A stretch of DNA of 8,764 bases from Candidatus Equimonas enterica (GTDB lineage: Bacteria > Bacteroidota > Bacteroidia > Bacteroidales > Bacteroidaceae): contig JAGHRU010000076.1 of the NCBI GenBank assembly GCA_018066225.1, positions 1 to 8,764 of the forward strand, in the 5' to 3' direction. Under the pieces are notes generated by a model, which worked only from the letters and a program-made list of their open reading frames with translations, searched no databases and had not been told where the DNA came from. The stretch's first letter is position 1. The number at the start of each line of letters is the position of its first letter. A program made the translations under genes and the position numbers. Shown here in pieces: positions 1 to 7,082 of this stretch.

Positions 1-768
1 ACGTATCGCCTTATCTATGATAGGACGAAAAGGCTCCATAATGTCACATACTAATGACTTTCTCTTAAACCACATACGATGGTAAATACCGACATATAAG
101 TCAAAACCAAACATACGAAGGTAGCACTCCACAAAGTTAAATAGGAGCGTATAACCTATATCCATCGTAGCATTTAGTGTGTCGCACTTCGTACGGGGTC
201 TCCGCTGATGCCAATCAAAATCTTGGTAAAATGCAGCGAAATATACTTTGGCAGCAAGCCCTTCAATACCCATCAAAGCATTATAATCTGTTGTGTCGGG
301 AACGGCATCCTTACAAGCAGTTAATGTGTCACGAAATTCCGTGGTCAATGCATCCTTTCGGCGAGTATCGCAGAGTGCTTTAAGTTGATTTTCTATTTTG
401 TTTTCTACTATAATCCGAGCAATAGAAATATCTTCTTTACCAAATGCGTATTGACGCTGATGCAACAAGAAGTTGGCTTCTGCTGCATTTGCCCAAAAGA
501 ACACGGGGCGTAGTGAGGGCTTCATTACCACCAGTGCTACACCAAACTTTTGGCATTTCTCTATGAGTGGAGTCGTTATGCGAATATGCCCTATGACGAA
601 CAATGCCAATATCTTCTGAAATGGCAGTTTAGTCAAAGTCTTTGACTTATCACTATTCTCTATCTCTTCTTCTAACAACAACTCTCCGTTAGCCACACGA
701 AGTCCCCTTTCGTGTATGCAGTTGATAACGAAAATAGTACGTTGCTCTATATCTTTATGTGTAAACAT
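1..768 (-). CDS. cas1: Cas1 CRISPR integrase, type V-A (partial, C-terminus beyond left edge)
   Basis: Cas1 is the metal-dependent integrase that, with Cas2, inserts new spacers into the CRISPR array. The frame is open for 256 codons from an ATG at 768 to the first base of the window and lacks only the C-terminus. An N-terminal beta-rich part contains TLTKLPFQKILALF and VVMKPSLRPVFFWANAAEAN, both typical of Cas1. The catalytic alpha-helical domain shows the expected metal ligands: E169 in MGIEGLAAKVYF, H230 in GIYHRMW, and D242/E245 in VCDIMEPFRP. The start lies inside the end of cas4 (14-base overlap), so translation is probably coupled. The gene is intact as far as it can be seen. A cas2 gene is expected next, outside the window. 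Family assignment is firm; the subtype follows from the neighbouring cas12a. Confidence 0.95.
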   Translation of the reverse strand, partial: MFTHKDIEQRTIFVINCIHERGLRVANGELLLEEEIENSDKSKTLTKLPFQKILALFVIGHIRITTPLIEKCQKFGVALVVMKPSLRPVFFWANAAEANFLLHQRQYAFGKEDISIARIIVENKIENQLKALCDTRRKDALTTEFRDTLTACKDAVPDTTDYNALMGIEGLAAKVYFAAFYQDFDWHQRRPRTKCDTLNATMDIGYTLLFNFVECYLRMFGFDLYVGIYHRMWFKRKSLVCDIMEPFRPIIDKAIR

Positions 769-1324
769 TATCGTCGTTGGTCTTGTCGCAAAGGTTGCTA
801 TAAATGCAGTGATGGCATTTATTAGGATTTAAGGTAAAAGGCGTGACGGCAGGATCGAAATTGCGGAAACGCTGAAGAAAGGCTTGAAACTGCAACAAGT
901 CTTGCGCAGTAGGCAAGGCAACAGGCAACTTCTTATTGGTAGAGATTTCATAAAACGCCAAAGATTGCACTTCATATCCCATTTCTTGTAAGCAAAGCAT
1001 TTGCGCCCACAATTGATATATCTGTCCTTGAAAGATTTGTTTGAGTTGGTATTTGCGCTCTATGAGTAGTTTTTCTTTACCTCTATATACATCTATCTTC
1101 CCCATCAAGCCATACACATCGGAATAAACAGGCAAAGAGAGTAAGTCATCGGCGCGATGACTTGCCGTTTTGTGATCTATTGTATAATGGGAGGCTTTGC
1201 CACGAGTTTGCGGTGTGGCATGATACATCATTTCGTCCGTCTCCATATACACATTGTGTAGGTATATGGAGTACGGACAAAAGATGAAATCATTGAGTGT
1301 AGATATAGCAATATAGTCGCTCAT
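755..1324 (-). CDS. cas4: Cas4 RecB-like exonuclease with Fe-S cluster cysteines
   Basis: Cas4 works in CRISPR adaptation, trimming prespacers and helping to select PAM-adjacent DNA together with Cas1-Cas2. The 189-residue protein has the RecB-family nuclease signatures: H46 in GKASH, D78 in MGKIDVY, E89-x-K91 in LLIERKYQL, and a downstream QxxxY-like segment (GQIYQLWAQM). Four cysteines for an iron-sulfur cluster are present: C16 (FIFCPYS) and C170, C173, C179 (CHHCIYSNLC). I chose the ATG at 1324, which shares its A with the cas12a TGA stop (TGATG). A TTG one codon upstream is possible but less likely. The stop lies 14 bases inside cas1. Length is normal for the compact Cas4 of type V-A loci, and all key residues are present. 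Confidence 0.96.
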   Translation of the reverse strand: MSDYIAISTLNDFIFCPYSIYLHNVYMETDEMMYHATPQTRGKASHYTIDHKTASHRADDLLSLPVYSDVYGLMGKIDVYRGKEKLLIERKYQLKQIFQGQIYQLWAQMLCLQEMGYEVQSLAFYEISTNKKLPVALPTAQDLLQFQAFLQRFRNFDPAVTPFTLNPNKCHHCIYSNLCDKTNDDNVYT

Positions 1325-4300
1325 CAATCAAGATAGGGCTTTTGCTGCACAAACTTCAACCATTCCTTATTGCTGATGGACAACTTTGGTTTTTCGCCCT
1401 CTTTACATCCTTTAATTTGTTGAACGACCCACAAACCCTTTCGAGCGATATTGTAAGCACCATTGGCATCCGCATCCTTTGGTAAAGTGTCGTCAGCTCT
1501 ACGGCTGTCAAAGAAGTTGCCATTGGCATCGGCTACGGGCGATAGTATATAGTCGTTTTCCGTCCCTGTTTCGCTATTGCGCAGTTGCACCAAAAGGCGC
1601 ATCAGGTGCATAAAGCGTTTTAGCAATGACGCAGAGGTTTTCTTGTCGCAGAGTGAGCAGATAGCATCCTTCAGATTGCCGTGAATATCAATGCCAGCCT
1701 CGGCAAAAGCCTCCTTGAAGGCTTCCGTCATATTGATTTCCTCGCTGTCCCATTGATTCTGTTTTTGTGGATTGCGGAAAGAGTCGATGCGTGTGCCATA
1801 AGTACATAGCAGCCATTTCGTCTGCGTACCCTCGGCCTTTGTCGTAAACTTATCGTAATCCAGAGCAAACTCAAACCAATCCTTGGCCGCATTATAACGA
1901 ATACTATCAAATTTGCCAAAGAAGCAACGCGCCTTTTCGGCATTCTCATAGCGGGTATCCAGCAGATTGACAAATCCCGTAACAGGGTCTATCTTACTCG
2001 TGTTCCACGCCGGAATATAAAATAAGCAACCACTTTGTTTACCAAGTTTGCGGAAACTTTCAAACTTATTGGCCAACTGCAAAGCATGCAGCAAACCACC
2101 GTCTGCGTTTGCCTCCTTCTGCTTATCAACATAATAACAGAGTTTGTCAATGAGCATCTTCTCAAACTTCTCATAGACCTGTCGCTCTATCTTTTGTCGC
2201 CCACGCATAAAGCCCATATTAAGGTCTTCGAGCACGACTATGGCTTTGTAGTCCACCATCATCTTGGATATGATGTGTATCACTTGACTGAGATAGCCTT
2301 CCTTGAGGTTTTTGATATCTTCTATCTTTTGCCAAGTTTCTCTTGCCTCGGTGCGATTAACCTCACGCTGTGCAAGCATATCTTTGTACTTTGTCGTATA
2401 GGTATTGCCTTTGTACTCATTGACGATGTCGTTAAGAGTCATTTGCTTGACAATATAGCCCTTTAAGTCAATAAGCGAAAGATAGAGCAAATGGCGTTCG
2501 CCACGGTCTATACCTATGATATGCTCTATGCCTCCTTCACGAATAATGTTTTGCACGGCAGGGTTGATGTTTTCTTTACCAACAGCCTTAAAGTTCAATG
2601 TCAGAGGAACATGAAATTGGAATTTATCGACCGTGAAACGTCGATTTTTGATAATATCATATTCAAAAGTACTCTCACATTTTTCATTTTGTGAGTTCTT
2701 ATTGGCGATATTTTCATTAGCACGATGAATTGTCGTCTTGGCTACATCCAAACTACGCTTACGATAAAAGACTTCTGCTTGTCCATTGAGTTTGTATATT
2801 ACATCTGCAAGATTACGTTCATCAAACGCCATTTTCCAATAGAGGGTGTGCATATTGGGCGTGCCCTTACTGTACTCTGAAAAATCTTTATTCCATATTT
2901 GGAAGAGATAAAGTTTTCCATTGTTTACAAGGTTGTCAATAAAAGATACTGAAACTTTGCGATAGTCTATCATATACCCCTGCTGCTCTACTTCACGATA
3001 GAAGCCACTGATATCTTGATATGACTCTGTATTAGAAAATTGAAACGGGAACTTACTCCAATCTTCATGCTTATCAATAGAAGCCTTGAAGAACTCTATC
3101 AACCTATGACAATCTGATAGACAAAAACTGTTCCCTTTTTTATGTGTACCAGCATCATAGGCTGCTTTTAGACTTGCAGAAGGATTGAACTCATCAATAC
3201 GAGATTTCGAGAAGAATACTTTGGGAAGCATCTTATTGGCTCCCGGCAATAATTTGTATACCACTTTATCATAGCAATCACCTTCTGACGGTAATTCCTC
3301 AATATCAAAAGCATGATTGTTTTTCTTGTCCATAATAGCAAGAAAATACTTATCTGCTTTACGCAATAAGATAGCCGTACAATCACATTCCTTGTTTTCA
3401 TCCCATCCGCCAAGCAATTGAGCGTTCTCAAAGTTCAACTTGATTTTCTCTGTGCTGTAAGGTTTGCGTGTCAGCCAATTGCGTACCTTATTATATATAG
3501 GAGTAATGATAACAAGAGCATCATCCCACGCTGCACACAATTTTGCATCGAAAACATTGTCTTTATCTATTTCCTCACCACTGCCAAGCAAGGGTTTGAT
3601 AAAGCGTTGCAAGCCTTTAAGCGCATCAAGTAGTTTTTTGAGTAACCTGATGTCTTGTTCAGACTGATTAAGGTGAGTTTTATGCTTACCAGCAAGTATA
3701 TCCGAGGCTTTATCACGAGCCTCTTCTATTTCTTCGAAGATATTCTTACGCTTTGCAAAATAGTCTTCTACGCGCAGCAACTTCTTATCTTCGCGTTCAG
3801 GTTGAGGTAAGTTATTGAGGTAGTCAATACTAAAACTCTTGATAGACTTGAAAGCATCGTTGATGCGCTTATCGTAGGCTTCATCGTCTTCCTTACCCGA
3901 CTTTTTGCGAGGAAATCTTTTGCGCAACTCATCTTTAATGGCAGAAGCAAAGACATCGTATTGCCCAAACATTTGCTGCGAAATGTCAGTAAGACCAAGA
4001 TTGTTGGCAATATAGATATGTGCAAGGTCGTAATCGGCTATATTTCCCAATAAAGTACGAAGACTTTTATCGCCAGAAGGCGCAAGCACAGGTGCTATGG
4101 CCTCGAGCATCTGATTTAAGACTGTGAGCATCTCTTCATCGCGGGTAAATTCTTCGGGTAACCACGAAACCGCCATACGATCGCTCAACATCATCTTATA
4201 GAGCGGCTTGAGAAACGGTAGCCTATCCTTGCGCTCTTTATGTTGCTGATTGTAAAGATTTATGTACTCGTTAAGCCCTTGAATCTTGACATCATTTTCG

Positions 4301-5067
4301 CTTCGCCCACCAATAATGCCATTGTAAACTTCGATCTGTGCTTGTGTCAAGGTGTCGGAGAAATAGTCGAGTTGGAACATCTCACTAATGTGCTCGACAT
4401 TCAAATACTCACTAAACGCGACCTCTATATCAACGAAACGTTCTGCAACCTCCGTTTGAGCAACAGCCTCAAAGACTTTCATGTTATCTATGAAGCGAGG
4501 TAAATTCTCGTGTATCAAGCGATAGGCTATCGCCGTAGATTTAACTTCATCGGAATACATGTTCTTTCGGTTTTCGTGGAAGCCTGTGAAATAAGTGGTA
4601 AATTTTCCGAAGTTCTCCACCATTTGCTTTTCTTTGACATCCGTAACAGCCAAAGGCAAATGCTTCTTTATCAACTCTCCTTTGAATAGGTCTGTATATG
4701 TATTTCCCGATTTGAAAGCCGCAACTATTTGTTTGCGTAAGTTCTCTTGTACTTTCTCAAAAGCCTTGCTATCCTTCTCCGAACGATTAGCTTTTGACGC
4801 AAGTGTCACATACTCCTCCAAACTATCGCCTTGACCATTGCTCGCCAACTTCAACTTGAAGTTACCGAGACACATAGATATAAACTGCTTGTGATAGCAA
4901 TCGATAATTTTCTTAACTTCCTTGTACTCTTTATCGCGTTGCTCGTCTTGCGCTATGATACCTTTACGCTCAATGTTGTCAAGAGTGTTACCAATAGGTT
5001 TGAGTTCAAACCGCAATGTCTTTTGCAGTTGATACAAATTTGTGAGATCAGAGTAAGTTTTTTCCAT
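1324..5067 (-). CDS. cas12a: Cas12a (Cpf1) RNA-guided DNA endonuclease, type V-A effector
   Basis: Single-protein effector that processes its own pre-crRNA and cuts DNA next to a T-rich PAM. At 1247 residues it is within the usual family length. The N-terminus (DLTNLYQLQKTLRFELKPIG) is the WED-I start, followed by REC1/REC2 to about residue 520. WED-II carries STEKIKLNF (K541, K543), and the PI region carries GANKMLPK with K612, matching the PAM-contacting lysine of this family. The pre-crRNA-processing residues are H781 and K790 (IHRANENIANK) and K807/F811 (IIKNRRF). RuvC catalytic residues are D854 (IGIDRGER), E947 (VVLEDLNMGF) and D1200 (DADANGAY). W912 fits the bridge-helix tryptophan and R1163 (VQLRNS) is the Nuc-domain arginine. 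Nothing is truncated or missing, so the enzyme should be active. It is first in a cas12a-cas4-cas1 operon and overlaps cas4 by one base. Sequence style is closest, from memory, to Porphyromonas/Prevotella Cas12a. Confidence 0.98.
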   Translation of the reverse strand: MEKTYSDLTNLYQLQKTLRFELKPIGNTLDNIERKGIIAQDEQRDKEYKEVKKIIDCYHKQFISMCLGNFKLKLASNGQGDSLEEYVTLASKANRSEKDSKAFEKVQENLRKQIVAAFKSGNTYTDLFKGELIKKHLPLAVTDVKEKQMVENFGKFTTYFTGFHENRKNMYSDEVKSTAIAYRLIHENLPRFIDNMKVFEAVAQTEVAERFVDIEVAFSEYLNVEHISEMFQLDYFSDTLTQAQIEVYNGIIGGRSENDVKIQGLNEYINLYNQQHKERKDRLPFLKPLYKMMLSDRMAVSWLPEEFTRDEEMLTVLNQMLEAIAPVLAPSGDKSLRTLLGNIADYDLAHIYIANNLGLTDISQQMFGQYDVFASAIKDELRKRFPRKKSGKEDDEAYDKRINDAFKSIKSFSIDYLNNLPQPEREDKKLLRVEDYFAKRKNIFEEIEEARDKASDILAGKHKTHLNQSEQDIRLLKKLLDALKGLQRFIKPLLGSGEEIDKDNVFDAKLCAAWDDALVIITPIYNKVRNWLTRKPYSTEKIKLNFENAQLLGGWDENKECDCTAILLRKADKYFLAIMDKKNNHAFDIEELPSEGDCYDKVVYKLLPGANKMLPKVFFSKSRIDEFNPSASLKAAYDAGTHKKGNSFCLSDCHRLIEFFKASIDKHEDWSKFPFQFSNTESYQDISGFYREVEQQGYMIDYRKVSVSFIDNLVNNGKLYLFQIWNKDFSEYSKGTPNMHTLYWKMAFDERNLADVIYKLNGQAEVFYRKRSLDVAKTTIHRANENIANKNSQNEKCESTFEYDIIKNRRFTVDKFQFHVPLTLNFKAVGKENINPAVQNIIREGGIEHIIGIDRGERHLLYLSLIDLKGYIVKQMTLNDIVNEYKGNTYTTKYKDMLAQREVNRTEARETWQKIEDIKNLKEGYLSQVIHIISKMMVDYKAIVVLEDLNMGFMRGRQKIERQVYEKFEKMLIDKLCYYVDKQKEANADGGLLHALQLANKFESFRKLGKQSGCLFYIPAWNTSKIDPVTGFVNLLDTRYENAEKARCFFGKFDSIRYNAAKDWFEFALDYDKFTTKAEGTQTKWLLCTYGTRIDSFRNPQKQNQWDSEEINMTEAFKEAFAEAGIDIHGNLKDAICSLCDKKTSASLLKRFMHLMRLLVQLRNSETGTENDYILSPVADANGNFFDSRRADDTLPKDADANGAYNIARKGLWVVQQIKGCKEGEKPKLSISNKEWLKFVQQKPYLD

Positions 5068-5080
5068 AAATTTGACTTGC

Positions 5081-5124
5081 TTTAATGAATTAAACTACAT
5101 TTTTCTTGCGTGAGCATTTGCTCA
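5081..5124 (-). promoter_or_regulatory. Two 6-2-6 dyads in the cas12a leader
   Basis: Two perfect inverted repeats lie between the cas12a promoter box and its start codon: TGAGCA-TT-TGCTCA at 5111-5124 and TTTAAT-GA-ATTAAA at 5081-5094 (plus-strand reading). Both have 6-bp arms and a 2-bp centre, and the centres are exactly 30 bp apart, about three DNA turns. The first begins about three bases after the inferred transcription start, a position where a bound repressor would block transcription. They could be operator sites or small RNA hairpins. The AT-rich one could easily arise by chance. No regulator gene is visible in the window. Confidence 0.4.
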
Positions 5125-5132
5125 TTGTCTTG

Positions 5133-5140
5133 CAAAGTTA
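5133..5140 (-). promoter_or_regulatory. Bacteroidota-type -7 promoter box for the cas operon
   Basis: Minus-strand TAACTTTG is a perfect match to the Bacteroidota primary sigma factor -7 consensus TAnnTTTG. It sits 65 bases upstream of the cas12a ATG and is the only such box I see in the leader. The -33 region is just a T-rich stretch (TTTTA) and does not match TTTG well, so promoter strength cannot be judged. The inferred start is near 5127, giving a leader of about 60 bases. Confidence 0.6.
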
Positions 5141-5212
5141 CAACATTACTGCGAAAGAATAAAAGTTTCTTGGCATTTTTTGCCCTTTCAACTTAAATTT
5201 TCGGTTACGCGA

Positions 5213-5246
5213 GTCCCACCAAAAACGTACTTCACTTGTCCCACCA
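5213..5246. repeat. Short direct repeat GTCCCACCA, two copies
   Basis: GTCCCACCA occurs at 5213-5221 and again at 5238-5246, 25 bases apart, in the intergenic stretch between the PepSY-like gene's hairpin and the cas12a promoter. I see no further copies in the window. It may be a remnant of an insertion or duplication at the edge of the cas operon, or chance. No function can be assigned. Confidence 0.35.
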
Positions 5247-5262
5247 GCCATAAGCACAAACA

Positions 5263-5300
5263 ACGCCAGCCCCCAGCGCAACTGCGCTGGGGGCTGGCGT
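5263..5300 (-). terminator. Strong GC-rich inverted repeat, probable terminator of the PepSY-like gene
   Basis: A perfect inverted repeat with 18-bp arms (5263-5280 and 5283-5300) separated by only AC; each arm contains CCAGCCCCCAGCGC or its complement. It begins 26 bases past the stop of the PepSY-like gene. On the minus strand the stem is followed by a moderately T-rich run (TGTTTGTG), while the plus-strand side has no T-run, so minus-strand termination is favoured. It would isolate the cas12a promoter from upstream transcription. The lack of a long T-tract leaves some doubt; a mobile palindromic element is an alternative. Confidence 0.7.
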
Positions 5301-5326
5301 CTGCTATTGAGAACTATATAGCGGAA

Positions 5327-5761
5327 TTAGTCGAAACTAACCATGCGGCCCTGCTTGTCAAACTCAATCTCTATGCCACTTGCCATTTCGACCTCTATCG
5401 ACCGACGGTCAAAGTCGATCTGCACCACACTCTGGCCGTGGAAACGCTCGGCAATGGTGCTCGCGATGCGCTGTGGCAACACGCTGACAGGGATGCCCGC
5501 TTTGTTCTCCACTTTCTTGATTTGCCCCTTTCTGCCAAACTCTATCTGCGTGCCGTCCTCGAGCAGCACTTCATAATCAGTGTCGCCGACTTCCATTTCC
5601 TGCTGCACAAAGGTAGTCTTGACATCGGCAAAATGCTTTTTTAAGAATTGCTGTGCAGGAGCAGGCAGGCTGTTACGACTGATGGAGCGTTTGCGGTCGG
5701 CCAACGCATAGGCGGAGAAAAACAAGATACCCGCCAAGAGGAGAATACTAAACTTTTTCAT
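5327..5761 (-). CDS. Exported PepSY-like (DUF2874-type) small periplasmic protein
   Basis: A 144-residue protein with a clear Sec signal peptide: MKKFSILLLAGILFFSAYALA, cleavage likely after ALA near residue 21. The mature part consists of two similar beta-rich units of the PepSY-like/DUF2874 type common in Bacteroidota. Unit 1 runs from about LPAPAQQFLKKHF to DGTQIEFGRKGQIKKVE. Unit 2 runs from about IPVSVLPQRIASTI to the C-terminal EIEFDKQGRMVSFD. Both end in the hallmark (I/E)xxFxxxGxxxxx pattern. Family members are periplasmic; their biochemical role is poorly defined. The frame stays open upstream to 5872, but the ATG at 5761 is chosen because it starts the signal peptide and lies just downstream of a promoter box. 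It has its own promoter and terminator, so it is probably monocistronic and unrelated to CRISPR function. Confidence 0.85.
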   Translation of the reverse strand: MKKFSILLLAGILFFSAYALADRKRSISRNSLPAPAQQFLKKHFADVKTTFVQQEMEVGDTDYEVLLEDGTQIEFGRKGQIKKVENKAGIPVSVLPQRIASTIAERFHGQSVVQIDFDRRSIEVEMASGIEIEFDKQGRMVSFD

Positions 5762-5786
5762 AATGTTGTATTTGGTTATTCGGGTG

Positions 5787-5794
5787 CAAAGATA
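5787..5794 (-). promoter_or_regulatory. Bacteroidota-type -7 promoter box for the PepSY-like gene
   Basis: Minus-strand TATCTTTG is a perfect TAnnTTTG match, 25 bases upstream of the chosen ATG at 5761. It predicts a short leader of about 20 bases and supports that start over the longer frame. No good TTTG -33 element is visible at the usual spacing. Confidence 0.6.
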
Positions 5795-5852
5795 AGATAA
5801 AAACACGAATAATCGGTCATAAAGAAAGTTAAAAGCCAAATAACTGCCACGC

Positions 5853-7070
5853 CTATAACACCTTGGCGACAAACGGACGCTTCACCCGGTCGGCACCACG
5901 CTTGAGAAAGACAATGGCGCGAAACACGCTGCCAATGCGAAGATTAGGGAATATCTGCTCCGCCACGTCCATAGCGACATACCCCTCGCAGAACGCCTCC
6001 TGCTTCGCGCCGTGCGACACCTGATACGACGAGAGCAGTTCGGTTAAAGGGCCTGCGCTGTCAGTTAAAACCCAGTGGGCAAACCCTTTTTCGCGATTGG
6101 CCTCACCGATGCGAATGTCTCTTACGGGGAACATCTGCGCCTCTGCTTCACCAAGCACGATGGCGGTCTTGAAGGCTCGCGAAGTCGGGACAATAGGCAC
6201 AAACGTGACGCACTGCTGCTCCCGCACACCATCACTGCACGCCATAGAAGCCACGAAATGGCGCGAGGCACCATCGTAGATGTGGATGTGGCCATGACTG
6301 ACATCAATATGCTCCACATAGCCTACGCACACGGGGAAGACCTGCGCAATAGGCACATCGCGCAGATAAGCAACCACGACCGAGGGACGCTTGGTGTTCG
6401 GCCCATAAGGCAGATGCAGCAAGACATCATAGACCTGCCCGACACGGACACTGCGCACAGTAGCGACGTGTGATAAGTCGCTCGTTTTCAGCGGGTGAAC
6501 AGTAAGCATTTGCAGCGGACATTCCACTTCATCGCCACCAGCACCAACCAGCACGGCATAGCCTCCTGCCACGACTTGCGTCACAACCATGGGCTGCATA
6601 GGCCGATAATAGCGTTGGCTAATCGTGAACACAGCATACAGCTCTCCCGTCGGGATAGCCTCATCGGGATAGAGCATGAGCGAGAGGAGATAGGCATGCG
6701 TCACTTGCTCCGCAAGCGTGCGGTCGTCGAGGGCACGCTCTGGCAAGCGGATGATGTCTTCATCGCGAAGATTGCGCAACTGCCACAGGCGTAAGAACGC
6801 CGCGAAGTGGAAATCGGAGAAAAAATAAGCCATTCTCACAGCGGCGGTGAGAATGGCTGAATGTAAAGCCGAAGGACGACGCAACGGCAACGACATATAG
6901 TCGGCCAACAACTGACGCGAGAGCGTAGAGCCCAACACCTCGCAATGGTGCTGCAATACGAAAGCCACGATACAGCCATACTCATGCTGCGTGTCCCAGT
7001 CCGTAGGCTTGGCCTCGGCGAACTGACTGTGCAGCACCGTCATCTGCTCTCGCAACTCACGCTCTGTCAT
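5853..7070 (-). CDS. Uncharacterised 405-residue protein, helical N-terminus and beta-rich repeats
   Basis: I do not recognise this protein. There is no signal peptide or membrane segment, so it is probably cytoplasmic. Residues 1-130 look alpha-helical, with leucine- and histidine-rich stretches (FVLQHHCEVLG, FHFAAFLRLWQLRNL). From about residue 160 onward it is beta-rich. Two stretches resemble each other, at 209-236 (RVGQVYDVLLHL..., then KRPSVVVAYL) and at the C-terminus 378-405 (RIGSVFRAIVFL..., then KRPFVAKVL). They share R[VI]GxV[YF], a G, and KRPxV, with a one-residue gap. This suggests repeated small barrel-like (possibly OB-fold) units, which would fit nucleic-acid or ligand binding; that is inference. 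The start is 12 bases past the aminotransferase stop, so co-transcription is likely. The gene is visibly GC-richer than the cas genes. A terminator-like hairpin lies within it. Confidence 0.8.
   Translation of the reverse strand: MTERELREQMTVLHSQFAEAKPTDWDTQHEYGCIVAFVLQHHCEVLGSTLSRQLLADYMSLPLRRPSALHSAILTAAVRMAYFFSDFHFAAFLRLWQLRNLRDEDIIRLPERALDDRTLAEQVTHAYLLSLMLYPDEAIPTGELYAVFTISQRYYRPMQPMVVTQVVAGGYAVLVGAGGDEVECPLQMLTVHPLKTSDLSHVATVRSVRVGQVYDVLLHLPYGPNTKRPSVVVAYLRDVPIAQVFPVCVGYVEHIDVSHGHIHIYDGASRHFVASMACSDGVREQQCVTFVPIVPTSRAFKTAIVLGEAEAQMFPVRDIRIGEANREKGFAHWVLTDSAGPLTELLSSYQVSHGAKQEAFCEGYVAMDVAEQIFPNLRIGSVFRAIVFLKRGADRVKRPFVAKVL
6819..6858 (-). terminator. Intragenic terminator-like hairpin with T-run
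   Basis: A perfect 12-bp inverted repeat (AGCCATTCTCAC at 6828-6839 and its complement at 6847-6858) with a 7-base loop. Read on the minus strand, the stem is immediately followed by TATTTTTTC. This is the layout of an intrinsic terminator, yet it lies inside the 405-residue gene at about codons 71-84, roughly 210 bases from its start. It could attenuate expression of that gene, or be a coincidence of coding sequence (the T-run encodes Tyr-Phe-Phe). Confidence 0.45.
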
Positions 7071-7082
7071 GGACTTCCCGAT

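Noticed and set aside
177..383. 68-codon plus-strand frame at the left end
   Set aside because: It lies opposite the cas1 frame, which has strong family motifs; the short frame has none.
1325..1327. TTG start for cas4 one codon upstream
   Set aside because: The ATG at 1324 gives the usual one-base overlap with the cas12a stop and is a stronger start codon.
5068..5326. Small gene or RNA in the intergenic region before cas12a
   Set aside because: Apart from the promoter box, dyads, direct repeat and palindrome, there is no open frame with recognisable features and no RNA family signature.
5762..5872. N-terminal extension of the PepSY-like protein from 5872
   Set aside because: It would overlap the end of the preceding gene, place 37 residues before the signal peptide, and start upstream of the promoter box at 5787-5794.
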